This document shows, in pieces, positions 34,689 through 41,062 of a stretch of DNA of 41,062 nt. The stretch covers positions 1-41,062 of the forward strand of contig CAIMWN010000145.1 in the NCBI GenBank assembly GCA_903845155.1, given 5' to 3'. The position numbers and the translations under genes were made by a program. Origin of the DNA: Oligoflexia bacterium (GTDB taxonomy: Bacteria > Bdellovibrionota > UBA1018 > CAIMNF01). Positions within the stretch are counted from its first letter, which is position 1. Every line of letters starts with the position of its first letter. The notes beneath the pieces are model-generated. The model was not told the DNA's origin. It did no database searches and saw only the letters and a list, made by a program, of their open reading frames with translations.

Positions 34689-35825
34689 GTGATTACAACT
34701 CCTAAATCAGTTCAATTAAAGAAGCTTCTCAGTTTAATCGTTCTCGGCTCATTCATTCTGAGCACCGTGAACATTGAGGCATCTTTCGCTACCACTACCT
34801 CACTTCAAAGTTTTCAATCAAAAAATTGGGGTCTTGATTCTCAAGCCATCAATATTCAAAAAGCATGGACACTTTCGCAAGGAAGTAAAAATGTAATTGT
34901 AGCAGTGATCGACACTGGGATTGATGCGAATCACCCGGACCTGAAAGCCAATCTTTGGAAAGCACCAAGTTCCACTTCAAACCTAGGAGAGACCGCACGT
35001 GCAAGCAGTGGCTCAACTTACGGCTGGGATTTCGTAACTAAAACTGCTAACCCAGGCGATTCACACGGACACGGAACTCACATTGCTGGAATTATTGGCG
35101 CGATTGCAAATTCAAAAAGCGGTACTGCGGGTGTCGCACAAAATGTTCAAATCATGGCAGTTCGATATTATTCAGAATCAGCCCCAGGGAGCGTAAACTT
35201 AGCGAACACGATTAAAGCGCTCCACTATGCAATCGATAACGGTGCTAAGATCATTAACTATTCAGGTGGCGGCCCTGAGTATTCTGAAGAAGAATATCAA
35301 GCGATGAAAAAAGCTGAACAACATGGCGTTCTCATTGTAGCAGCTGCAGGGAATGACCATCGTGATACTGATGTTGAAGACAACCGCTATTACCCGGCCG
35401 CCTACGAAGCAAAGGGCCTCAGAAATATCATCAGTGTGGCCTCGATTGATTCTAACAACAAACTTCTCCCCTCTTCTAACTGGGGAGCAACGTCAGTGGA
35501 TGTTGCAGCACCTGGCGAAGGAATCTTAAGCACCCTCCCTGGTGGTCGTTACGGTAAAATGTCTGGAACTTCACAAGCAACCGCATTTGTATCAGGAATC
35601 GCGGCCTTGATCCTCTCTAAACAACCTGCACTCACCCCATCACAAGTGAAGGCCCTGATCGTAGGCAGCGTTGACAAAATGAGTACACTGCAAGGTAAAA
35701 TTGGCTCAGCCGGTAAAGTGAATGCACACAAGGCTCTTCTTGCCCTCACCGCTCCTAGCTCGAAACCAGCCATCGAGAGCCCTATTGCACAGAAAGTAGT
35801 CCGTAAAACTGCTTCGAAAAGATAG
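34689..35825 (+). CDS. Secreted subtilisin-like serine protease (S8)
   Basis: A 378-residue S8 protease. The catalytic Asp is in VIDTGIDANHPDL, His in SHGHGTHIAGIIG, the oxyanion Asn in AAGNDHRDT and Ser in KMSGTSQATAF. With the GTG at 34689, residues 1-34 form a signal peptide ending SFA, and a ribosome-binding AGGCGAGG lies 9 bases upstream. A GTG 57 bases upstream would extend the N-terminus with residues unlike a signal peptide. The mature protein lacks a clear inhibitor I9 pro-domain, since the catalytic domain begins soon after the signal. The C-terminus is basic (VVRKTASKR). Confidence 0.9.
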   Translation: MITTPKSVQLKKLLSLIVLGSFILSTVNIEASFATTTSLQSFQSKNWGLDSQAINIQKAWTLSQGSKNVIVAVIDTGIDANHPDLKANLWKAPSSTSNLGETARASSGSTYGWDFVTKTANPGDSHGHGTHIAGIIGAIANSKSGTAGVAQNVQIMAVRYYSESAPGSVNLANTIKALHYAIDNGAKIINYSGGGPEYSEEEYQAMKKAEQHGVLIVAAAGNDHRDTDVEDNRYYPAAYEAKGLRNIISVASIDSNNKLLPSSNWGATSVDVAAPGEGILSTLPGGRYGKMSGTSQATAFVSGIAALILSKQPALTPSQVKALIVGSVDKMSTLQGKIGSAGKVNAHKALLALTAPSSKPAIESPIAQKVVRKTASKR

Positions 35826-35849
35826 TGATCTTTGCTATCATCACCTTAA

Positions 35850-37487
35850 ATGCTCAATGCACTTCTCCTGACCCTCCTCAGCGGCTTTCTCTATGTTATT
35901 TCATTTGCTCCCTGGGATCAGGGATACCTTCAATGGATTGCCTTTATTCCCATTTTCTTCGCGCTCGATCACCTTCAAAAAACGTTTACTCAGGACTCAA
36001 TACTCACGCAGTTTAAGAAAATATTCTTATTTGGTTTTCTCTTTAATGTCATCATCTGTGCCGGCGGTTTTTATTGGATCATGCATTCAGTAAAGCAATA
36101 TGGCGGACTGAACGACTTTTCCGCTTTTCTAGTTTTGGTCCTTTTTTGCTTTGTAGGCCAACTTCATCTTCCCATTTACTTTTGTATCAGAAAAAAAATC
36201 CGCGAGTTAAAACCAACCTCCGGCTGGAACCCACTCGTCTGGGCACTCCTGAGTGGCGTCTTGTATGCGGGCATCGAATCTTTTTTCCCAAAACTTTTCA
36301 TGGATACTGCGGGCCATGCTTTTTATAAGTCTCCTCTCGTTCGTCAATCTGCTGACATCGGCGGCCCTTTCTTTATTACTGCACTCATTCTCATTTTCAA
36401 CGAACTCGCCCACTCTGCATTCATTCATCGTCAGCGGCGCACCATCATTACTGCCCTCACTCTTCTCGCAGTTGTTTATACCTACGGCTTCATTCGGCTC
36501 AGGCAAGTAAACCAAGCAGCAGAAACCGCAGCCCAAGGCCCACGCTTACGAATCGCCATGATACAAGCAAATATTGGTGACTTCCTCAAAGTAGAAGCAG
36601 AACGCGGTTCTGTCGGTGCTTCCGAACAAGTGATTTCAACTTACCTTAACTTAAGCCAGCAAGCGGTGAAGGGTCTAGCAAGTGAGGGCAACGCCACTAA
36701 GCCCGACGCGATCCTCTGGCCAGAAACCGCCTACCCAGCACTGTTTGAACGGGCATTTTCCCCGTCTGACAAAAACATGGAAATAGCGCTGAAAAACTTT
36801 GCCTCCCAATACGACGGCACTCTTTTGTTTGGCGGATACGATCAGGACGAGCAACACGTCGATTACAATTCACTTTTTCTGTACCAAGGCAAGCGTGCGC
36901 AAAAACAAGTTTACCATAAAAGCATCCTCTTAATGTTTGGTGAAACTCTTCCTTTTTCCGATGCCTTTCCCTCGATGAAAACCTGGTTCCCCAATATGGG
37001 TTTCTTTGGCCATGGCCCCGGCCCTGAGGTTTTCCAAGTCAAGAATGCAAGTGGAGAAAGCTTTGGATTGGCTCCTTCCATCTGTTACGAGGGGCTTTTC
37101 CCCGAGCATTCCGCTGGTGGCGTAAACTCAGGCGCCGATGCACTCTTAAATATCACCAATGATTCTTGGTTCGGTGAAGATGGAGAACCCTACCTCCATC
37201 TCGCGCTCACGATCTTCAGAACGATCGAGACCAGGACACCTATGTTTCGCTCAACCAATACAGGTTTCACCACCTTTATCGACTCAACAGGCGAGATCAC
37301 CAAAAGCACCCCACTGATGAAAGCCGACATTCTCCAAGCTGAAATTCCAAAGCGCCCCCCCCTTCGTTCGCCATTCATGGCCCTTGCCGCTTTTTTCGGA
37401 GCAGCTTGGTTCCAACACCTCTGCCAACTCCTCACCCTTCTGATGATCGGCGCCGCCGTTCAAAGCTCTCGTAAACAACGCAAATAA
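35850..37487 (+). CDS. lnt: Lnt, apolipoprotein N-acyltransferase
   Basis: A 545-residue inner-membrane enzyme that adds the third acyl chain to lipoproteins in Gram-negative cells. The N-terminal half has about five to seven membrane helices (residues 1-215). The C-terminal nitrilase-like domain carries the triad: Glu in WPETAYPALF, Lys in YHKSILLMFGE and Cys in SICYEGLFPE. A last membrane helix is near the C-terminus. It starts 24 bases after the subtilisin gene without a clear ribosome binding site. Confidence 0.93.
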   Translation: MLNALLLTLLSGFLYVISFAPWDQGYLQWIAFIPIFFALDHLQKTFTQDSILTQFKKIFLFGFLFNVIICAGGFYWIMHSVKQYGGLNDFSAFLVLVLFCFVGQLHLPIYFCIRKKIRELKPTSGWNPLVWALLSGVLYAGIESFFPKLFMDTAGHAFYKSPLVRQSADIGGPFFITALILIFNELAHSAFIHRQRRTIITALTLLAVVYTYGFIRLRQVNQAAETAAQGPRLRIAMIQANIGDFLKVEAERGSVGASEQVISTYLNLSQQAVKGLASEGNATKPDAILWPETAYPALFERAFSPSDKNMEIALKNFASQYDGTLLFGGYDQDEQHVDYNSLFLYQGKRAQKQVYHKSILLMFGETLPFSDAFPSMKTWFPNMGFFGHGPGPEVFQVKNASGESFGLAPSICYEGLFPEHSAGGVNSGADALLNITNDSWFGEDGEPYLHLALTIFRTIETRTPMFRSTNTGFTTFIDSTGEITKSTPLMKADILQAEIPKRPPLRSPFMALAAFFGAAWFQHLCQLLTLLMIGAAVQSSRKQRK

Positions 37488-37534
37488 TCCTGTTTCCCCC
37501 CGTACGCCTCTCCCTTCACCAGCCCCTCCCCTGG

Positions 37535-37550
37535 GTCAGTCCGCACTGAC
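37535..37550. repeat. Short hairpin upstream of the IS200-like transposase
   Basis: GTCAGT, a 4-base loop CCGC, and ACTGAC: a perfect 6-bp hairpin 96 bases before the transposase start. No T run follows. Confidence 0.5.
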
Positions 37551-37558
37551 GCGATTCT

Positions 37559-37584
37559 GGATCATGCACCACTGTGCGCGATCC
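37559..37584. repeat. Second, interrupted hairpin upstream of the transposase
   Basis: GGATC and GATCC enclose a two-base mismatch on each side and an inner GCAC/GTGC stem with a 4-base loop. Interrupted palindromes of this size are what REP elements look like, and REP-associated transposases act on such hairpins. One copy alone cannot prove it. Confidence 0.45.
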
Positions 37585-37645
37585 ACCTCTAAAATTTCGT
37601 AAACATGACATTGCCCCACAATTAAAAATGATATAAAACAAATAC

Positions 37646-38287
37646 ATGTCCACAAAGACCAGCAAACATCAAACCGCTAAAACCCAGCTTTCGCTCCATC
37701 AACCGCTACCGATTGGCTCCAAAGTCCGCGCGCGCATCAAATCTTCCTTCATCCCCCGCACCACTCATGGCGGCTCGCCCTCTCGGGGGAAACGCAAACA
37801 AGCACGTCCCTTCTCTCCTAGAGCACCTCTGCACCTCGTACTGAGAGCGGACCGAGCTAAAGGCCTTTGGTCAATGCAACATCGGCGAAATAAGGCAAAA
37901 ATCACTGCAATGGTCTACACCTACGCTGCCCGCTTTAAGGTTCGAGTTTACCAATATGCAAACGTAGGAAATCATTTGCACCTGATGGTGAAAGCAAAGG
38001 AGCGCAAAAACCTGGCCGACTTCCTCCGGGTACTGGCCGGACGAGTGGCTGTTACAGTGACGGGAGCACGTAAACATGTAAAGCGCATAGGCAAGTTTTG
38101 GGATGATCTCTATTGGTCGAGGTTAATTAATTACGGTCGAGATTTTTTTAATACGCGATCCTATGTGCTAGCAAATGAACTCGAAGAGTTCTCAAAAAAA
38201 CACCGTGAAGCCTTCAGGACAGCGAATCAGAGGATGGCCAACACCGAAGGCATTGATTTTTGGGAAGGTGGCTGGTGGGACCCATGA
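37646..38287 (+). CDS. IS200-like/REP-associated tyrosine transposase
   Basis: A 213-residue Y1 transposase. The HUH motif is NHLHLMVK (about residues 110-117), and the catalytic Tyr is probably in TRSYVLANELEE. The N-terminal half has an extra basic segment (THGGSPSRGKRKQARPF) before APLHLVLRA, as in single-copy REP-associated transposases. Such proteins cut and join single-stranded DNA at hairpins. There is no tnpB next to it, and two hairpins lie just upstream. It may be a domesticated chromosomal gene rather than a free element. Confidence 0.85.
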   Translation: MSTKTSKHQTAKTQLSLHQPLPIGSKVRARIKSSFIPRTTHGGSPSRGKRKQARPFSPRAPLHLVLRADRAKGLWSMQHRRNKAKITAMVYTYAARFKVRVYQYANVGNHLHLMVKAKERKNLADFLRVLAGRVAVTVTGARKHVKRIGKFWDDLYWSRLINYGRDFFNTRSYVLANELEEFSKKHREAFRTANQRMANTEGIDFWEGGWWDP

Positions 38288-38335
38288 ATGCTGGCTTACT
38301 ATTGCTCAACGAACTCCATTGTGAATTCATTCTAT

Positions 38336-38350
38336 ACACAGCTGTCTAAA
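38336..38350. promoter_or_regulatory. 15-bp motif ACACAGCTGTCTAAA, copy 2
   Basis: Reverse complement of the 15 bases at 34494-34508. It lies 99 bases before the start of the lipoprotein gene. The rest of the 162-base gap after the transposase has a good ribosome binding site for the lipoprotein and no other clear feature. Confidence 0.45.
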
Positions 38351-38449
38351 CTTTAAGCATCTTCACGCCTAAAAATATAATCATTTCATGGCCGCCTCTT
38401 GGCATCACCGTTGCATCATCAAAGGCAGAGAGAAACAAGGAGAGAGATT

Positions 38450-38986
38450 ATGAAAAACGTAAAAATTTTATTATCAGTTGCTGTAGTTACTTTTTTATCG
38501 ACTGCATGTGGAAATTTGGTTCAACCTTCAACCGGAGCCGTTTCGAACGCTTCCACCAGTTCAAATGGAATTGCTACTGCTCAGCAGTGTTCAGCTTCAC
38601 CCAACGTTTCATCTGTAAACAGTGGCGGTCTGCAAAGTCAATATAGTGCATGTGCAAATGGTACCACTGTAGGCAGCTTCGAATTATTTAAAAGTGATAG
38701 CGCAATTACAAACATCTGTATTTTTCCAGCACAAGTATCGAGCGGCGTTATCTCAATGTATATTTCAAATCCTTACGCAGCAATTGAAAGTCGCTATGTA
38801 TCACAATGTACCAGTACCCAAAACCCAGGCATTGTTGTCAATTTCAGTGGACTCGCGTTTAATGCAGTCTACGTTGTAGACGCTGCGAATGCCGGCAATA
38901 TGGCTCAATGTATTGCTTCCGGAAACATCTCTTCATGCGCATATCAATTAGGTTTTGATTTTAGCTACGGACAATTCAAAAACTAA
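38450..38986 (+). CDS. Putative lipoprotein, unknown function
   Basis: A 178-residue protein with a lipoprotein signal (KNVKILLSVAVVTFLSTAC, Cys at about residue 21). The mature part is rich in Ser, Asn and Ala, with several Cys (about six) and beta-strand-like segments, which suggests a disulfide-stabilised beta domain on the cell surface. The family is not recognised. ATG 38450 is preceded by AAGGAGAGAG and gives the signal peptide directly. A start 51 bases upstream would not. Its stop overlaps the stop of the convergent zinc-ribbon gene. Confidence 0.7.
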   Translation: MKNVKILLSVAVVTFLSTACGNLVQPSTGAVSNASTSSNGIATAQQCSASPNVSSVNSGGLQSQYSACANGTTVGSFELFKSDSAITNICIFPAQVSSGVISMYISNPYAAIESRYVSQCTSTQNPGIVVNFSGLAFNAVYVVDAANAGNMAQCIASGNISSCAYQLGFDFSYGQFKN

Positions 38987-39966
38987 TGAACATTCCTTCT
39001 GACATTCTCCGGTAAGTTCTGCAGGGTTTCTTCTTCACCCTTTTCATTCGTACCTAAATTCTCTTGTTTACCATGACGGCACTGCTGAACCATGTTTACA
39101 TCACGCGTAGGAAATGCATCCACAATCTCAATCTGTGTTTCATCAATAGTGTCTTTAGCCATTACCACATACCAAAAGGACTTATCATGTTCGTAGCGAC
39201 GGATAAAATGGTAAACTCGCTTTGAATTCTTGGGTAAATAACTCCAAAGTTCTGTGGGCTCCTGAAGGGTTTCTTCTAAACAGTTCTGATAAAACCCAAA
39301 ATCTTCCACGGCAATATCACTGTCTTGACGACCTTTCACAATTCCCGCACGAAGCGAATCTGCTTCGGTCCAGGATTCAGCTAAGCGATCAGACTCGCCT
39401 ACCTCCGCTTCCTTTTTCGGCGTTTCATTAGGCTCTTGGCTTAAAGAATTCTTACGAATGACTTTTAATTTTTCGCCTTTTCTAAAAACATCTACTAAAT
39501 AACGATCTGAGGTCACAAAAGCTAAATAAAGAAAACTTGGATCACCCCGTAACATCAAACAGATGGCCACTGCCCATACTGTCTTATCTTCAGGCTTGAA
39601 TTCAGCAATCATGATGTGACGATGATCACCCTTGGCGGTCTTTTCGAGCCAAACTTCGTCTGGTTTCTCTAAAGTCATCCAGCGCAAATGTGCGTAGCGC
39701 TCGCGCTCTTCACTGCTTAAGTCATTTGCAGAGACATGTTTGCCATATTCTCTTTCTAGCTTTTCAATTTCGGGTGTGAAGTAAGCGACGATGCAACCTT
39801 CGGTGCAAAAATATCTACCGATCTCTTCTTCTACAAAAAGAGCTTGGTCCTTTGCAGCGATTTCCTTGTTACATTCTGCGCAGTGAACGTGCGCATTTTT
39901 TTGAGAACCACGGGGTGCCGTGGCTGCATTTGCTTCTTTAGCTGGATTGCGAGGTTTTTTGCTCAT
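38983..39966 (-). CDS. Zinc-ribbon protein of unknown function
   Basis: A 327-residue protein, not recognised as a whole. After a basic N-terminus (MSKKPRNPAKEAN) comes a four-Cys unit, HCAECNKEI and YFCTEGC about 19 residues later, like a TRASH or MYM-type zinc ribbon. The middle part is alpha/beta (IMIAEFKPEDKTVWAVAIC, FLYLAFVTSDRYLVDVF), and a related segment recurs further on (ELWSYLPKNSKRVYHFIRR, FWYVVMAKDTI), so there may be two similar halves. The start ATG at 39966 has a GAGGA site. A TTG 21 bases upstream is the alternative. No signal peptide, so cytoplasmic. Confidence 0.6.
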   Translation of the reverse strand: MSKKPRNPAKEANAATAPRGSQKNAHVHCAECNKEIAAKDQALFVEEEIGRYFCTEGCIVAYFTPEIEKLEREYGKHVSANDLSSEERERYAHLRWMTLEKPDEVWLEKTAKGDHRHIMIAEFKPEDKTVWAVAICLMLRGDPSFLYLAFVTSDRYLVDVFRKGEKLKVIRKNSLSQEPNETPKKEAEVGESDRLAESWTEADSLRAGIVKGRQDSDIAVEDFGFYQNCLEETLQEPTELWSYLPKNSKRVYHFIRRYEHDKSFWYVVMAKDTIDETQIEIVDAFPTRDVNMVQQCRHGKQENLGTNEKGEEETLQNLPENVRRNVH

Positions 39967-39988
39967 CCTTAAGTTCCTCAATTTCAAA

Positions 39989-40003
39989 GTTCAATCCTTG
40001 AAC
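39989..40003 (-). promoter_or_regulatory. Leader hairpin of the zinc-ribbon gene
   Basis: GTTCAA and TTGAAC form a perfect 6-bp stem with a 3-base loop, 22 bases before the ATG, just upstream of the ribosome binding site. It could tune translation of the gene. Confidence 0.3.
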
Positions 40004-40103
40004 CTTATATTTAGTGTGAGGGGTATTATGGGTCCCCGTCAATCGATAGGATTTTGATGCCTACCCTATTTTAAAGCGATTAGGAGCCGCTAAAAATTTG
40101 TCG

Positions 40104-40133
40104 TTGTAATTTAATTTCATCTTCTCTTATACT
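40104..40133 (+). promoter_or_regulatory. Predicted sigma-70 promoter of the 40199 gene
   Basis: TTGTAA (40104-40109) and TATACT (40128-40133) are separated by 18 bases. Transcription would start near 40140, giving a leader of about 60 bases. Confidence 0.5.
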
Positions 40134-40158
40134 GGAGATAAGCCGTGGCTAACGGTTT

Positions 40159-40175
40159 GTCCCTAGGATGGGGAC
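40159..40175 (+). promoter_or_regulatory. Leader hairpin before the 40199 gene
   Basis: GTCCC and GGGAC enclose a 7-base loop, about 23 bases before the ATG. A smaller CCGT/ACGG stem lies just upstream at 40144-40156. The two could form a short structured leader, but no known riboswitch was recognised. Confidence 0.3.
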
Positions 40176-40198
40176 TTCTGCAATGAAGGGGATCAAGG

Positions 40199-40507
40199 AT
40201 GATTACCGTTTCTAAAGAGCAACTCGATACTGTTGAATATTTACTATCACAATCTGCACAGGGAAATCACGTCCTGTTTGATTTAGATACCGTGAGGCGT
40301 GTCTTCACGATCCCCACCCGCCCGATGAATGAGCAAGAAGCTTACGCCGTTGAACATCATATTGAAAAACTAATTTCGATGGGTTCAATTGACAAACAAA
40401 AAGCCTATATTGAGGTACTTCCGCAAGAAATTTTATATCGAGTCATCAAAACTTATTTTAATATAGTAGAGAATAGTCTTTTTGAAAATATCAGTGCACG
40501 CCACTAA
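40199..40507 (+). CDS. Small protein of unknown function
   Basis: A 102-residue soluble protein, not recognised. It is helical in appearance (EQEAYAVEHHIEKLISMGSI, ILYRVIKTYFNIVE), with a short beta part near LFDLDTVRRVFTIP. It has a good upstream promoter and a leader with hairpins. A coiled-coil protein gene follows 39 bases later, so the two are probably one unit and may work together. Confidence 0.65.
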   Translation: MITVSKEQLDTVEYLLSQSAQGNHVLFDLDTVRRVFTIPTRPMNEQEAYAVEHHIEKLISMGSIDKQKAYIEVLPQEILYRVIKTYFNIVENSLFENISARH

Positions 40508-40546
40508 GATTACTCTGCGTGAGGCGCGCACGAAAGGAGGTAAGCA

Positions 40547-41062
40547 ATGAGTTCCATCTCTTCACAGGTTCCAAATCGAAGTGATCTATCCGATCAGCTT
40601 CGCGCGCAAAAAACGGAAAAAGAAGAAGCACAAGAGGCGCACGAGCGCGAGATGAAGCACTTAAGAGAGGGCTATGAACAAGAAAAAGTGGCCATGGAAG
40701 ACCGCTTTGAAAGCTCCATCCAAGCCGAGAAGATCAACCACTACGATAATTTAAGAAATTTAAAACGACAAATCGACCAAGAGGAGAAACGCCTGAACGA
40801 CTCTGGTCACGAAGTGATCTCTCAAAAAAATTCACAACTCCAAAATGAAGAAGTAAACACTCAAAAGACTGGTCAGGCAAAAATTGATGATTTAAAGCGG
40901 AAATATGCCGCTGCCGAAGCTTATGAAAACAACAGCATTCACGCCGCTCAAGACGAAATTAAAACCAAACACCATAAAAACGCGGAAATGATCATCAAAG
41001 ATAGCGAAGAAAAGATTGGCGCGCTCCAGGAGCAAAAGTTTAAGGAAGTAGAAACGCAAAAA
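40547..41062 (+). CDS. Coiled-coil protein, 3' end beyond the window
   Basis: An open frame of 172 codons runs from ATG 40547 to the window edge without a stop. It has a near-perfect ribosome binding site (AAAGGAGGT). After a Ser-rich start (MSSISSQVPNRSDLSDQLRA) the sequence is almost entirely charged and helical, rich in Glu, Lys and Gln, with heptad character (EKEEAQEAHEREMKHL, LKRQIDQEEKRL), typical of a long coiled coil. No signal peptide is seen. Function is not recognisable from this part. Confidence 0.75.
   Translation, partial: MSSISSQVPNRSDLSDQLRAQKTEKEEAQEAHEREMKHLREGYEQEKVAMEDRFESSIQAEKINHYDNLRNLKRQIDQEEKRLNDSGHEVISQKNSQLQNEEVNTQKTGQAKIDDLKRKYAAAEAYENNSIHAAQDEIKTKHHKNAEMIIKDSEEKIGALQEQKFKEVETQK

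Noticed and set aside
37535-37584. The two hairpins as the terminator of lnt
   Set aside because: No T run follows either hairpin. Their position before an IS200-like transposase suits REP-type elements better.
40141-40198. A cyclic di-GMP (GEMM) riboswitch in the leader of the 40199 gene
   Set aside because: Only short simple stems are present and the conserved GEMM core is absent.
1-41062. CRISPR array, tRNA or rRNA genes, prophage
   Set aside because: No regularly spaced repeats, cloverleaf sequence, rRNA blocks or phage structural genes were seen in reading the gaps.

Overview
The window reads as chromosomal DNA of a free-living or predatory Gram-negative bacterium, most likely a member of the Bdellovibrionota. 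This is an inference from gene content: a TIGR02147-family regulator, several secreted proteases, a mevalonate pathway in a Gram-negative cell (BamB, Lnt and outer-membrane barrels are present), and an IS200-like transposase of the single-gene REP-associated type. Base composition looks even, in the mid-40s percent GC by eye, and no phage, plasmid or integrative element is evident.

Layout. 1-3015: a truncated HAD phosphatase, a VanX-type D-Ala-D-Ala dipeptidase overlapping peptide deformylase, and a PAS-GGDEF diguanylate cyclase. 3178-8214: a periplasmic UshA-like 5'-nucleotidase, a MotA/MotB-like pair whose MotB member lacks the proton-carrying aspartate, an unknown exported protein and a HepT/MntA toxin-antitoxin pair. 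8417-17760: a long minus-strand run that may be one transcription unit: Rrf2 regulator, sufC, sufD, sufS, sufU, sufT-like, sufB, a phosphomevalonate kinase/diphosphomevalonate decarboxylase fusion, mevalonate kinase and htpX. 17854-23510: a trypsin-like protease, the bamB/yfgM envelope pair, two exported barrel-like proteins, and queA with a metallo-beta-lactamase-fold hydrolase.

23586-28149 is a compact plus-strand operon for pantothenate and coenzyme A: a divergent ketol-acid reductoisomerase homologue, panB, coaX, coaBC, panC. Four of its junctions are short stop/start overlaps. No panE is present, so the reductoisomerase homologue is the obvious candidate for ketopantoate reduction.

28261-35825 is a secretome-rich block: a beta-helix protein, a small eight-cysteine protein made of two repeats, two HExxH proteins, a TIGR02147 regulator overlapping one of them, a SixA-like phosphatase and a subtilisin. 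35850-41062 holds lnt, an IS200-like transposase with two hairpins upstream, a lipoprotein, a zinc-ribbon protein, a small unknown protein and the start of a coiled-coil protein. An inverted 15-bp sequence is shared by the upstream regions of the 34461 protease and the 38450 lipoprotein.

No tRNA, rRNA or CRISPR array was recognised. The best candidates for new biology are the mevalonate fusion joined to the SUF operon, the reductoisomerase-like protein in the pantothenate operon, the aspartate-less MotAB-like pair, the repeated eight-cysteine protein, and the shared upstream motif.
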